A stretch of DNA of 32,498 nucleotides from the NCBI RefSeq assembly GCF_902804475.1, contig NZ_CADCSU010000096.1, positions 1-32,498 on the forward strand. The letters are read 5' to 3'. Source of the stretch: Flavobacterium bizetiae. GTDB taxonomy: Bacteria > Bacteroidota > Bacteroidia > Flavobacteriales > Flavobacteriaceae. The translations under genes were made by a program, and so were the position numbers. Of this stretch, positions 24,158 to 32,360 are shown piece after piece. Positions within the stretch are counted from its first letter, which is position 1. Each line of letters starts with the position of its first letter. Below the pieces are notes generated by a model that was not told the DNA's origin, searched no databases, and was given only the letters and a program-made list of their open reading frames with translations.

Positions 24158-26578
24158 ATGAAAATATCTTACAACTGGTTAAAACAATTTATTAAAACAG
24201 ACTGGACATCTGAGCAAACTTCAGAATTACTTACAGATTTAGGTCTTGAAGTAGAAGTTGTCGAAAAATACCAATCAGTTAAAGGTGGTTTAGAAGGAGT
24301 GGTTGTAGGGCACGTACTTACTTGCGAAAAGCACCCTGATGCGGATAGATTAAACATTACAACTGTAAATATTGGTCTTGAAAATCCAATACAAATTGTT
24401 TGCGGCGCAGCAAATGTTGCAGCCGGACAAAAAGTTCCTGTAGCGACTATAGGAACAGTTTTATACGATAAAGACGGTGGTGAATTCACCATTAAAAAAG
24501 GAAAAATTCGCGGACAGGAAAGCCACGGAATGATTTGTGCCGAAGATGAATTAGGTTTAGGTACAAGCCATGACGGAATTATGGTGCTGGATGAAAAGCT
24601 GGTTCCAGGAACAGCGGCTTCAGAAGTTTTTCAAATTGCGAATGATGAAGTATTCGAAATTGGTTTAACTCCAAATCGTGCGGATGCCATGAGTCATCTT
24701 GGAACTGCACGTGATTTAAGAGCCGGAATGCTTCAGCGTGGCGTAAACGTAGAATTAATCACGCCATCTGTGAGTAATTTTAGAGTAGACATGCGTACTT
24801 TAAAAATAGATGTGAATGTCGAAGAGCCTCTTTTAGCGCCAAGATATTGCGGTGTAACTATTTCAGGAATTTCTGTTCAGGAATCTCCGGCATGGTTACA
24901 AGATCGTTTAAAAGCGATTGGATTAACTCCAAAAAATAATATTGTCGATGTTACTAATTATGTTTTGCATGAATTAGGACAGCCTTTACATGCTTTTGAT
25001 GCTGCGAAGATTAACGGAAAAGTAATTGTAAAAACACTTCCTGAAGGTACTAAATTTGTGACTTTAGACGATGTTGAAAGAACATTACACAAAGAAGATT
25101 TAATGATTTGTGATGAAAAAGGCCCGCTTTGTATTGCAGGAGTTTTTGGAGGAAAAAAATCTGGTGTATCAGACGGTACAACAACAATATTCTTAGAAAG
25201 TGCTTATTTTGATGCTGTAAGTGTTCGTAAAACGGCAAAAAGACATCAATTGAATACGGATGCTTCTTTTAGATTTGAAAGAGGAATTGACCCTACGATT
25301 ACAGAATATGCATTGAAACGTGCAGCACTATTAATTTTAGAAGTTGCAGGTGGAAAAATAACATCTGACGTTGTAGAAGTTTATCCTAAGAAAATAGAAG
25401 ATTTTTCAGTTCTATTGAATTTTAGCCATGTGTCTAAAATCATCGGACAGGAAATTCCAAAAGATACGATCAAGAAAATCCTGGTTTCTTTAGATATAAA
25501 AGTAAACAGCGTTTCTGATTCTGGTTTAGGATTAACTATTCCTGCTTATCGTGTAGACGTACAGCGCGAAATTGATGTTATTGAAGAAATTTTGAGAGTT
25601 TACGGTTATAACAACATTAACTTCTCTAAAAAATTCAATGCAACAGTTTCTAATTCGCCAAGAACGGAAGATTATAAAGTACAAAATGTAATAGCATCTC
25701 AATTGAATTCTCAGGGATTTCATGAAATGATGGCCAATTCTTTGACCACTGCATCGTATGCTAAATTATCGACTGCTTTAAAAGAAGAGCACAACGTTAC
25801 GATGCTGAATCCGCTAAGTAGTGATTTGTCTACTATGCGTCAATCTTTATTGTTCTCAGGTTTAGAAGCGATCTCATATAATATTAACAGAAGGAATTCT
25901 GATTTAAAATTATTCGAATTCGGAAAATCATACCACAAATATCTTAACGGATACGAAGAGCACAAACATTTGACTTTGTTGATTTCCGGAAACAGAAACA
26001 AAGAAAGCTGGACAACTCCGCAAAAAACTACTGATTTCTTTTTATTAAAAGGATATGTAAAAGGAATTTTGGCTCGTTTAGGAATTGATAAAATTTCGAA
26101 TGCTCCGGTACAATCTGATATTTTCTCAGAAGGAACTGCTATTTGCTACAATAATGATACATTGGTAGAAATGGGTGTGATTAAAAAATCAATTCTAAAG
26201 CATTTCGGAATCAAACAAGATGTTTATTTTGCCGATTTCAACTGGGATTTGGTTTTAAAAATCATCACAGGAAAAATCAAATATTCTGAAATTCCTAAAT
26301 ATCCAGAAGTTCGTAGAGATTTAGCTTTATTAATTGATAAGAGCACTACTTACGAAAGCATTTTTAACCTTGCTAAGCAGACAGAAAAGTCGCTTTTGAA
26401 AGATGTTAACCTATTTGATGTTTACGAAGGAAGCAAGCTTCCTGAGGGCAAAAAATCATACGCATTGAGCTTTACCATTCAGGATAACACAAAAACGCTT
26501 ACAGATGCTCAAATTGACAAAATCATGTCGAAATTACAACATACTTTTGAGACAGAGCTTGGAGCGACTTTGAGATAA
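24158..26578 (+). CDS. pheT: phenylalanine--tRNA ligase subunit beta
   Basis: 806 aa, the usual length of the bacterial beta subunit, which with PheS forms the (alpha-beta)2 enzyme charging tRNA-Phe. The N-terminus MKISYNWLKQFI and the OB-fold tRNA-binding domain (about 40-150: GVVVGHVLTCEKHPDADRL, IVCGAANVAAGQKVPVA) are canonical. They are followed by the B3/B4 editing region (EIGLTPNRADAMSHLGTARDL; RYCGVTISGI; NIVDVTNYVLHELGQPLHAFD), the B5 domain (IPAYRVDVQREIDVIEEILRVYGY), the catalytic-like core, and a C-terminal FDX-ACB anticodon-binding domain (YPEVRRDLALLIDK, about 710-806). The quoted stretches are partial. pheS is not beside it, which is common in this phylum. It ends at a bidirectional terminator. 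Confidence 0.98.
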   Translation: MKISYNWLKQFIKTDWTSEQTSELLTDLGLEVEVVEKYQSVKGGLEGVVVGHVLTCEKHPDADRLNITTVNIGLENPIQIVCGAANVAAGQKVPVATIGTVLYDKDGGEFTIKKGKIRGQESHGMICAEDELGLGTSHDGIMVLDEKLVPGTAASEVFQIANDEVFEIGLTPNRADAMSHLGTARDLRAGMLQRGVNVELITPSVSNFRVDMRTLKIDVNVEEPLLAPRYCGVTISGISVQESPAWLQDRLKAIGLTPKNNIVDVTNYVLHELGQPLHAFDAAKINGKVIVKTLPEGTKFVTLDDVERTLHKEDLMICDEKGPLCIAGVFGGKKSGVSDGTTTIFLESAYFDAVSVRKTAKRHQLNTDASFRFERGIDPTITEYALKRAALLILEVAGGKITSDVVEVYPKKIEDFSVLLNFSHVSKIIGQEIPKDTIKKILVSLDIKVNSVSDSGLGLTIPAYRVDVQREIDVIEEILRVYGYNNINFSKKFNATVSNSPRTEDYKVQNVIASQLNSQGFHEMMANSLTTASYAKLSTALKEEHNVTMLNPLSSDLSTMRQSLLFSGLEAISYNINRRNSDLKLFEFGKSYHKYLNGYEEHKHLTLLISGNRNKESWTTPQKTTDFFLLKGYVKGILARLGIDKISNAPVQSDIFSEGTAICYNNDTLVEMGVIKKSILKHFGIKQDVYFADFNWDLVLKIITGKIKYSEIPKYPEVRRDLALLIDKSTTYESIFNLAKQTEKSLLKDVNLFDVYEGSKLPEGKKSYALSFTIQDNTKTLTDAQIDKIMSKLQHTFETELGATLR

Positions 26579-26597
26579 AATCGTTTTATATAAAATA

Positions 26598-26637
26598 AAA
26601 ATCCCAATTTTGAATTATTTCAGAATTGGGATTTTTT
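26598..26637. terminator. bidirectional intrinsic terminator between pheT and apt
   Basis: ATCCCAATTTTG (26601-26612) pairs with CAGAATTGGGAT (26621-26632) with one G-T pair and an 8-nt loop. A run of T follows on the plus strand and a run of A precedes, so both convergent genes can use it. Confidence 0.85.
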
Positions 26638-26663
26638 TATTTCTATTGCTCTGTCTAAAACTA

Positions 26664-27176
26664 CTAATAAGTAATAGCGGCAAAAATAGGATGTTCTTTA
26701 ATTTTTTCCCTTCCGTTTAAAAATGTAAGCTCCATCAGGAAATTGCATTGTACAATTACGCCGCCTAATTTCGCTACCAGTTCGCAAACTGCTTTAGCCG
26801 TCCCTCCTGTCGCTAAAACATCATCATGGATCAAAACCCTGTCTCCCTTTTTTATTGCGTCTGTGTGCATTTCTAAGCTATCTGTGCCGTATTCTAACTC
26901 ATAAGTAGCCGAAATGGTATCATAAGGTAGTTTTTTAGGCTTTCGAACCGGAACAAAACCTGCATTTAATTCCTGGGCCAATAATATCCCAAAGAAAAAC
27001 CCCCGACTTTCTGCTCCCACCACTTTATCTATTTTTTGTCCTTTTAAAGATTCAACTAAAACAGAAACGGTATTTTTTGTCGCAATTGGGTCATTTAACA
27101 GTGGAGTGATATCTTTAAACAAAATTTCTTTTTTTGGAAAATCTTGAATATCACGTATATAACTTTCAATCTTCAT
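26664..27176 (-). CDS. apt: adenine phosphoribosyltransferase
   Basis: 170 aa, a purine salvage enzyme making AMP from adenine and PRPP in the cytoplasm. The PRPP-binding loop is VLIHDDVLATGGTAKAV (about 112-128). The N-terminal DIQDFPKKEILFKDITPLL (start of the family), VVGAESRGFFFG and FVPVRKPKKLPY are all typical of Apt. Length is standard. The ATG at 27176 gives the expected short N-terminus before the hood region. The gene stands alone, convergent with pheT and divergent from the tRNA-Arg gene. Confidence 0.97.
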   Translation of the reverse strand: MKIESYIRDIQDFPKKEILFKDITPLLNDPIATKNTVSVLVESLKGQKIDKVVGAESRGFFFGILLAQELNAGFVPVRKPKKLPYDTISATYELEYGTDSLEMHTDAIKKGDRVLIHDDVLATGGTAKAVCELVAKLGGVIVQCNFLMELTFLNGREKIKEHPIFAAITY

Positions 27177-27204
27177 TTTTTTTTATTTTTATGTTATTTT
27201 ATGC

Positions 27205-27234
27205 TTGTATATCTCACATTTATGCCTATCTTTG
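27205..27234 (+). promoter_or_regulatory. promoter of tRNA-Arg (TTG, 19 nt, TATCTTTG)
   Basis: TTG at 27205-27207 and TATCTTTG at 27227-27234 are separated by 19 nt, the full flavobacterial sigma-A consensus. The transcript would start about 50 nt before the mature tRNA. This is the best promoter in the window. Confidence 0.75.
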
Positions 27235-27290
27235 CACCCGCAATAAGCAATCAACGAAGTTACAAAAAAATAACTAATTGATAACAAAAA

Positions 27291-27364
27291 GGCCTCGTGG
27301 CGCAACTGAATAGCGCATCTGATTACGGCTCAGAAGGTTACTGGTTTGAATCCAGTCGAGGTCA
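27291..27364 (+). tRNA. tRNA-Arg (anticodon ACG)
   Basis: A complete 74-nt cloverleaf. The acceptor stem is GGCCTCG with CGAGGTC (one G-U), the D stem is GCGC/GCGC, and the anticodon stem TCTGA/TCAGA carries the loop TTACGGC, with anticodon ACG at 27325-27327. The variable loop is 5 nt, the T stem ACTGG/CCAGT, the discriminator A. CCA is not encoded. A34 would be edited to inosine to read CGN codons. The D loop has G18 followed by A (27309) and the T loop reads TTTGAAT, so positions 19 and 56 appear to be A and U instead of G and C. A terminator follows at once, so this is a single-tRNA unit. Confidence 0.95.
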
Positions 27365-27370
27365 CTTAAG

Positions 27371-27403
27371 GAGACAACTATATAATAGTTGTCTCTTTTT
27401 TTT
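27371..27403 (+). terminator. intrinsic terminator of tRNA-Arg
   Basis: GAGACAACTAT (27371-27381), loop ATA, ATAGTTGTCTC (27385-27395) is a perfect 11-bp stem followed by eight T. It begins 7 nt after the tRNA. Confidence 0.92.
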
Positions 27404-27476
27404 ATACATAAATTTATAGCTTTTTTAAGCCTTTACGCCCTAATATTTTATGGTTCGAATTTTTTACAAGGAATCT

Positions 27477-27689
27477 TTAGTCTATTCTAAATAAACAGTC
27501 TAAAAGTGGCTTTATCTGAGATTTAATCGAAACTAAACGATGGTTTGAAGTCACGTTAAGGATATAAGATTTTTTCTCTTTTGGTTTATCGTAATTTTTT
27601 AATACCAAATATAGTAATTCCAAAATAATTTTAGCTTCCTTCTCATCTACCTGAACCTTTTTCCATAAAACCTTTTCTAAATTGATAAA
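27477..27689 (-). pseudogene. remnant of a small protein, no start codon
   Basis: The minus strand is open for about 70 codons ending at a TAA (27477-27479). It reads like real coding sequence: INLEKVLWKKVQVDEKEAK, then IILELLYLVLKNYDKPKEKK and LVSIKSQIKPLLDCLFRID. There is no ATG in this frame. A start-like ATG (27664-27666) is one frame off and stops soon. The amphipathic helix pattern resembles short uncharacterised flavobacterial proteins. It follows the other fragment, and the two may once have been neighbouring genes. Confidence 0.45.
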
Positions 27690-27732
27690 ATTTTACTTCA
27701 AACATTTTTAAATCAAATCATTTTACATTCTA

Positions 27733-27943
27733 CTAAACAGTCGATGGTTTATTCCAATGAACTTTAAAACTTTCCAAAAATTCCCATTGACTAGCAAAAG
27801 GTATTTTCTAGTGCTTCTATCTCCTTAGAAGAAAAATCTTTTAATAGTTTAAAAGTTGTCTCGTCAAATTTAAAGTGATAAAGTCCTGAGACATTGCTAA
27901 ATGCAGCAACTCCTTCTATATCATTGCTTTTTTTTATTGCCAT
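27733..27943 (-). pseudogene. frameshifted small ORF (50 codons plus continuation in another frame)
   Basis: From the ATG at 27943 the minus strand encodes 50 residues beginning MAIKKSNDIEGVAAF, with GLYHFKFDETTFKLLKDF and KEIEALENTF, then meets TAG (27791-27793). Shifting one base at ACCTTTTGC restores a natural continuation, ASQWEFLESFKVHWNKPSTV, to a TAG at 27733-27735. The joined product would be about 70 aa. The codon pattern and composition look genuine, so a single indel in a T run probably broke a small gene. An A8 run just after the start is another slip site. The family is unknown to me. Confidence 0.5.
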
Positions 27944-28094
27944 TACGGAAATACGTAAAGTATTGCAAAAAAAAATCTATATGTTTACAGATAATTTAAG
28001 CGATTTTTTTGCAGATCAGCCATAATCCATTTGCACTGAGTCTTTTTAGTATAAAATGCCTGAAGGCAGGCATCATTCTTTAATTGCAAACTTT

Positions 28095-31000
28095 ATGTTA
28101 AAACAATTTTATTTTTCTTTAGCCGCAGCTCTGATTCATTCAGGCTTATGGGCACAGGCTCCAAATATTAGCTATACCACACCAAAAAGTTATGTATTAG
28201 GCATAGCAATACCTTCCCTGTCCCCTACAAACACAGGAGGTTTAGTAACGTATGGAGTAACAGCCAGCTTCGCAGGAAGCGGAGAATTAGGCTGGAACGA
28301 TGGCAGTGCTGCCGCAACGAGCTTTGACCGGCCTAAAGGAGTGGCATCAGATGCTGAAGGCAATATTTACGTGGCAGACACTTACAATAATAAAATAAGA
28401 AAAATAACCCCTACGGGAACTGTAAGCACGCTGGCAGGAAGCGGAATAGCCGGCATGGCCGACGCAAGCGGCGCAGTGGCGAGCTTTAACCTGCCTAGCG
28501 CAGTGGCAGTTGATGCCGCTGGCAATGTCTATGTAGCAGATACCAACAACCATAAAATAAGAAAGATAACGCCTCAGGGAGCCGTAACCACACTGGCAGG
28601 AAGTGGCATAGCAGGCTCTGCTAACGGTACTGGGGCAGCAGCGCGCTTTTATTCCCCTCAGGGAATAGCTGTTGACGCTTCGGGCAATATCTATGTCGCA
28701 GACACTTACAACAATAAAATCAGAAAAATAACTCCCAGCAGAGAGGTAAGCACATTAGCAGGAACAGGCTCATTAGGCTATCAGGACGGCTACAGCAGCT
28801 CATCGCGATTTTATAGCCCATATGGAGTAGCGGTTGACGCTTCGGGAACTGTTTATGTCGCTGACACCTATAATAACAGAATCAGAAAAATCACTCCTGA
28901 AGGAATGGTCAGCACTTTGGCCGGAAGCGGAACAAAGGATGATGCAGACGGTAAAGGCAAACTGGCAGGTTTCAATTATCCGAAAGCAGTAGCGATCGAT
29001 GCAGCGGGCACCCTTTTTGTGGCAGATGGCGACAACTATAAAATAAGGCAGATCAACCCTGAAGGGCAGGTTAGCACATTAGCGGGAAGCGGCCTGAAAG
29101 GCAGTGCTGACGGCACTGGCGGCGCAGCAAGCTTTTACAGTCCTTCTGCGGTGGCAATAGATGCGATAGGCAGCGTCTATGTGGCCGATACGGATATCAA
29201 TAAGATCAGAAAAATAAATTACGGATGCTTTACTGTGGAGCCGGCCTTACCTGCCGGCCTGAGCATCGATATCAGAACCGGAGCCATTAGTGGTACACCC
29301 ATAGTAGCCACTCCGCAAACCGTTTATAAAGTATCCGCACGCAATACTTCGGGAACAGGCATATTTAATCTTGAAATTGAAACAAAAATAGAGAAGCCTA
29401 TCTTCAGTTATGCTTCTCCTCAAAACTATGAAATCAACACCGTAATCGCTCCTCTTTCTCCTGTCAATACCGGTGGACCGATCCCTTTGGGAACAAGGAC
29501 GCCCTTATCAGGAAGCGGCGCGACAGGAAGTGCTGACGGGGACGGTGCTTCGGCAAGCTTTTTTGATCTGACAGGAGCTGCCATGGATGATTCGGGCAAC
29601 ATTTATGTGGCGGATTACAATAACCATAAAATACGCAAAATAGCTCCTGATGGAGCAACGACAACTTTTGCCGGGAACGGAAAAGCCTATTTTGCTGACG
29701 GAAGCGCTGCTCAAGCAAGCTTTAACGGACCGATAGGAGTAGCTGTAGATGCTGCGGGAAATGTATATGTGGCCGATAGCGCAAACCATAGAATAAGAAA
29801 AATCACCCCAGAGGGAACTGTCAGTACTTTAGCAGGAAGCGGAACAGCTGGTTTTCAAAACGGAGCAGGTACAGGGGCACGCTTTTTATTTCCAAGCGGA
29901 GTAGCCGTTGATGCGCGGGGCAATGTCTATGTCGCCGATACCAATAATCAGAGAATCAGAAAGATTACACCTGCGGGGGAGACAACTACCTTCGCGGGTA
30001 ATGGGACAGTTGGATCCAGGGACTTTACAGGCATTAGCGCAAGTTTTAATTACCCTAGAGGAATAGCGATTGATGCTTCGAGCAATCTCTATATCGGTGA
30101 CGTTGATAACAACAGGGTAAGAAAGATAAATCCTTCGGGACGCGTAAGCACCTTAGCAGGAAGTTCAACCATCGGCGATGTCAATGGCACCGGCTTAAGC
30201 GCTCTTTTTTATCACCCTTCTGAATTGGCTGTTGATGCTTCAGGAACAGTTTATCTTGCAGACAGGAGCAACGCGAAAATAAAAAAGATATCCCGAACAG
30301 GAGTGGTGACTACTTTTGCAGAAAACCAGCCCGGGAATCCTAGCCAAAACTATTATTACCCTTCTGGAATAGTGGTTGATCCTTCGAACAACGTCTATGT
30401 GGCAAATGGCAACAATATAATCTACAAAATAAAACCGAGCTATACCATAACCCCGAAGCTGCCGGAAGGCTTATATCTGGACGCTTCAACCGGAGCCATT
30501 AGTGGCATGCCTAAAACAGCCGCTCCAGCAAGAACCTATACAATAACGGCAACCAATTCTTCGGGATCGGGAACTTTTAACATTACGATCGGAACATTTA
30601 AAAAAGCCCCAATTATAAGCTACCCATCACCTGTAAACTATGCGATTAATACAGCAATCCCACCTTTGTCCCCTACCAATGCCGGAGGACAGATTACAGG
30701 CGGATATACTTCCACCTATGCAGGAAGCGGTTCAGGCAATAGCACTGACGGGAGCGCCGATATAGCAGGCTTTAATATGCCCAGAGGAATAGCAGTGGAT
30801 GCTTCGGGCAATGTCTATGTTGCAGATTTGGGCGGCAATAAAATACGCAAAATAACTCCGGATGGCACTGTCAGCACTTTGGCGGGAAACGGGACTTTTG
30901 GCTATGCTGAAGGCCTTGGCGCTGAAGCAGAATTCAAACATCCCAATGCAGTAGCCGTTGATCCTTCAGGCAATGTTTATGTGGCAGATACCGAAAACAA

Positions 31001-32360
31001 TATGGTCAGGAAGATCACACCGGCAGGCGTTGTTAGCGGATTTGCCGGAAACGGAAAGAAGGGAAGTGCTGATGGTACGGGGACAGCAGCGAGTTTTGAC
31101 ACTCCTTTCGGAATAGCCGCCGATGCTTCGGGCAATATTTATGTCGCCGATACATACAATGGTGCGATACGCAAAATAACTCCCGAAAGAGTAGTAAGCA
31201 CATTGCCTGCCACCGGCTTTAATCCTGTCTCAATAGCACTTGACGCGTTAGGCACTATTTATGTTGCAGACAGCAGAAACTATAAAGTGAAAAAGATAGC
31301 ACCGGACGGAACAGTAAGCACCTTGGCAGGAAATGGAACCCAAGCCGTTGTCGACGGCATCGGGACCGAAGCCAGCTTCTATAGTCCTAGCGGAATAGCA
31401 ATAGATGCTTGGGGAACCGTCTACCTGTCGGAAAACTATAAAAATATCATAAGAAAAATCACTCCCCAAGGAACCGTAAGCACTTGGGCAGGAAATGGAA
31501 TAGCGGGAGAAGATAACGGATTCGGTTCTGCAGCAAGCTTTGCAGCGCCAAAAGGAGTTACTGTCGATGCTTCAGGAAACCTCTATGTGGCGGATGACGA
31601 AAACTATATCATCAGAAAGATAAGCCCAGCCTACACTGTAACCCCTCCCCTTCCTGCAGGCTTACAGATGGATCCTACAACAGGAATAATTACCGGCACG
31701 CCAATTCAGGCTATTGCTGCAAAATCCTATAGCATTAAGGCAACCAATGCTTCGGGAACAGGAACTTTTGATATTACGATAGGGACAATAGTTTCAGACC
31801 AGCCGAAAATTACAGCTCCATCAAACCTAAGCTCATCCGGGACTACAGCCACGACCACGATGCTGTCCTGGAGTGCTTCAGAAATTGCAGGAGCTGGAAT
31901 GTCTAAGAAAAAGGATGAGGCAATAATAACGTATTCCATCTACAAAGATGGCATGCTGCTGACCTCTGTAACAGAAACAAGCTATGCCATTACGGGACTA
32001 AATCCCAGCACCAGCTATTCCTTTACCGTTTCAGCAAAAGATAGTGAAGGAAACGTTTCAGCAGCCAGTCATGCCTTTTCGGTAACCACTCTGGCAGGCA
32101 ATCTGGGAACAGGGGATTTTGAAGAAAAAAATGCTCTCAGATTCTATCCAAACCCAACAGCTGGAAATATTACAATTGAAAAAGGCGCACTGGAGAATGC
32201 AAACCTGAACATTTTTGACATCTTGGGCCGTGTTCTCTTTTCAAAAAAACTCGAAGGCCCATCCACAATCATCGACGTGTCCAATTTACCGATTGGAGTC
32301 TATATGTTCCAAATTTTGTCTGATTCAGGAACCATAGTAAAAAAAGTGGTCCGAAAATAA
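28095..32360 (+). CDS. secreted protein: three NHL beta-propellers inserted in split Ig-like domains, FN3, T9SS sorting tail
   Basis: 1421 aa from the ATG at 28095, which starts a clear signal peptide (MLKQFYFSLAAALIHSGLWA, cleaved near AQA). The frame is open from 28056 but that ATG lies in a hairpin. Eighteen NHL repeats of about 54 residues (type GVAVDASGNVYVADTNN, IRKITP, VSTLAGSG) fall into three blocks of six at residues about 56-377, 466-782 and 873-1178, each enough for one six-bladed propeller. Each block follows ISY..P.NY....I.PLSPTNTGG and precedes a segment like TPKLPEGLYLDASTGAISG, the two halves of a He_PIG-type Ig domain. Then come an FN3 domain (about 1236-1334) and a type A sorting domain (1348-1421: LRFYPNPTAG, LGRVLF, GVYMFQI, end KKVVRK). 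It is exported by T9SS and probably surface-bound or released; a carbohydrate- or protein-binding role is inferred. It is richer in G+C than its neighbours. Confidence 0.9.
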   Translation: MLKQFYFSLAAALIHSGLWAQAPNISYTTPKSYVLGIAIPSLSPTNTGGLVTYGVTASFAGSGELGWNDGSAAATSFDRPKGVASDAEGNIYVADTYNNKIRKITPTGTVSTLAGSGIAGMADASGAVASFNLPSAVAVDAAGNVYVADTNNHKIRKITPQGAVTTLAGSGIAGSANGTGAAARFYSPQGIAVDASGNIYVADTYNNKIRKITPSREVSTLAGTGSLGYQDGYSSSSRFYSPYGVAVDASGTVYVADTYNNRIRKITPEGMVSTLAGSGTKDDADGKGKLAGFNYPKAVAIDAAGTLFVADGDNYKIRQINPEGQVSTLAGSGLKGSADGTGGAASFYSPSAVAIDAIGSVYVADTDINKIRKINYGCFTVEPALPAGLSIDIRTGAISGTPIVATPQTVYKVSARNTSGTGIFNLEIETKIEKPIFSYASPQNYEINTVIAPLSPVNTGGPIPLGTRTPLSGSGATGSADGDGASASFFDLTGAAMDDSGNIYVADYNNHKIRKIAPDGATTTFAGNGKAYFADGSAAQASFNGPIGVAVDAAGNVYVADSANHRIRKITPEGTVSTLAGSGTAGFQNGAGTGARFLFPSGVAVDARGNVYVADTNNQRIRKITPAGETTTFAGNGTVGSRDFTGISASFNYPRGIAIDASSNLYIGDVDNNRVRKINPSGRVSTLAGSSTIGDVNGTGLSALFYHPSELAVDASGTVYLADRSNAKIKKISRTGVVTTFAENQPGNPSQNYYYPSGIVVDPSNNVYVANGNNIIYKIKPSYTITPKLPEGLYLDASTGAISGMPKTAAPARTYTITATNSSGSGTFNITIGTFKKAPIISYPSPVNYAINTAIPPLSPTNAGGQITGGYTSTYAGSGSGNSTDGSADIAGFNMPRGIAVDASGNVYVADLGGNKIRKITPDGTVSTLAGNGTFGYAEGLGAEAEFKHPNAVAVDPSGNVYVADTENNMVRKITPAGVVSGFAGNGKKGSADGTGTAASFDTPFGIAADASGNIYVADTYNGAIRKITPERVVSTLPATGFNPVSIALDALGTIYVADSRNYKVKKIAPDGTVSTLAGNGTQAVVDGIGTEASFYSPSGIAIDAWGTVYLSENYKNIIRKITPQGTVSTWAGNGIAGEDNGFGSAASFAAPKGVTVDASGNLYVADDENYIIRKISPAYTVTPPLPAGLQMDPTTGIITGTPIQAIAAKSYSIKATNASGTGTFDITIGTIVSDQPKITAPSNLSSSGTTATTTMLSWSASEIAGAGMSKKKDEAIITYSIYKDGMLLTSVTETSYAITGLNPSTSYSFTVSAKDSEGNVSAASHAFSVTTLAGNLGTGDFEEKNALRFYPNPTAGNITIEKGALENANLNIFDILGRVLFSKKLEGPSTIIDVSNLPIGVYMFQILSDSGTIVKKVVRK

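Larger units (their letters stand above)
27404..28094. other. 691-bp region with decayed minus-strand ORFs and the leader of the NHL gene
   Basis: No intact gene of normal size. Two stretches on the minus strand (27477-27689 and 27733-27943) translate to protein-like sequence but are broken; they are listed separately. From 27950 to 28094 the DNA is AT-rich apart from a small hairpin at 28056-28073 (ATGCCTG, loop AAGG, CAGGCAT). This hairpin overlaps the first in-frame ATG of the following gene and probably lies in its leader. No -7 box for that gene was found. Confidence 0.6.

Noticed and set aside
28347..31626. Regular DNA repeats considered as a CRISPR or tandem-repeat array
   Set aside because: The periodicity of about 160-170 bp is that of the NHL codons, with degenerate copies and an intact reading frame.
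28347..31939. Minus-strand ORFs inside the NHL gene
   Set aside because: They are antisense shadows of the repeats, with the same short pattern recurring at each blade.
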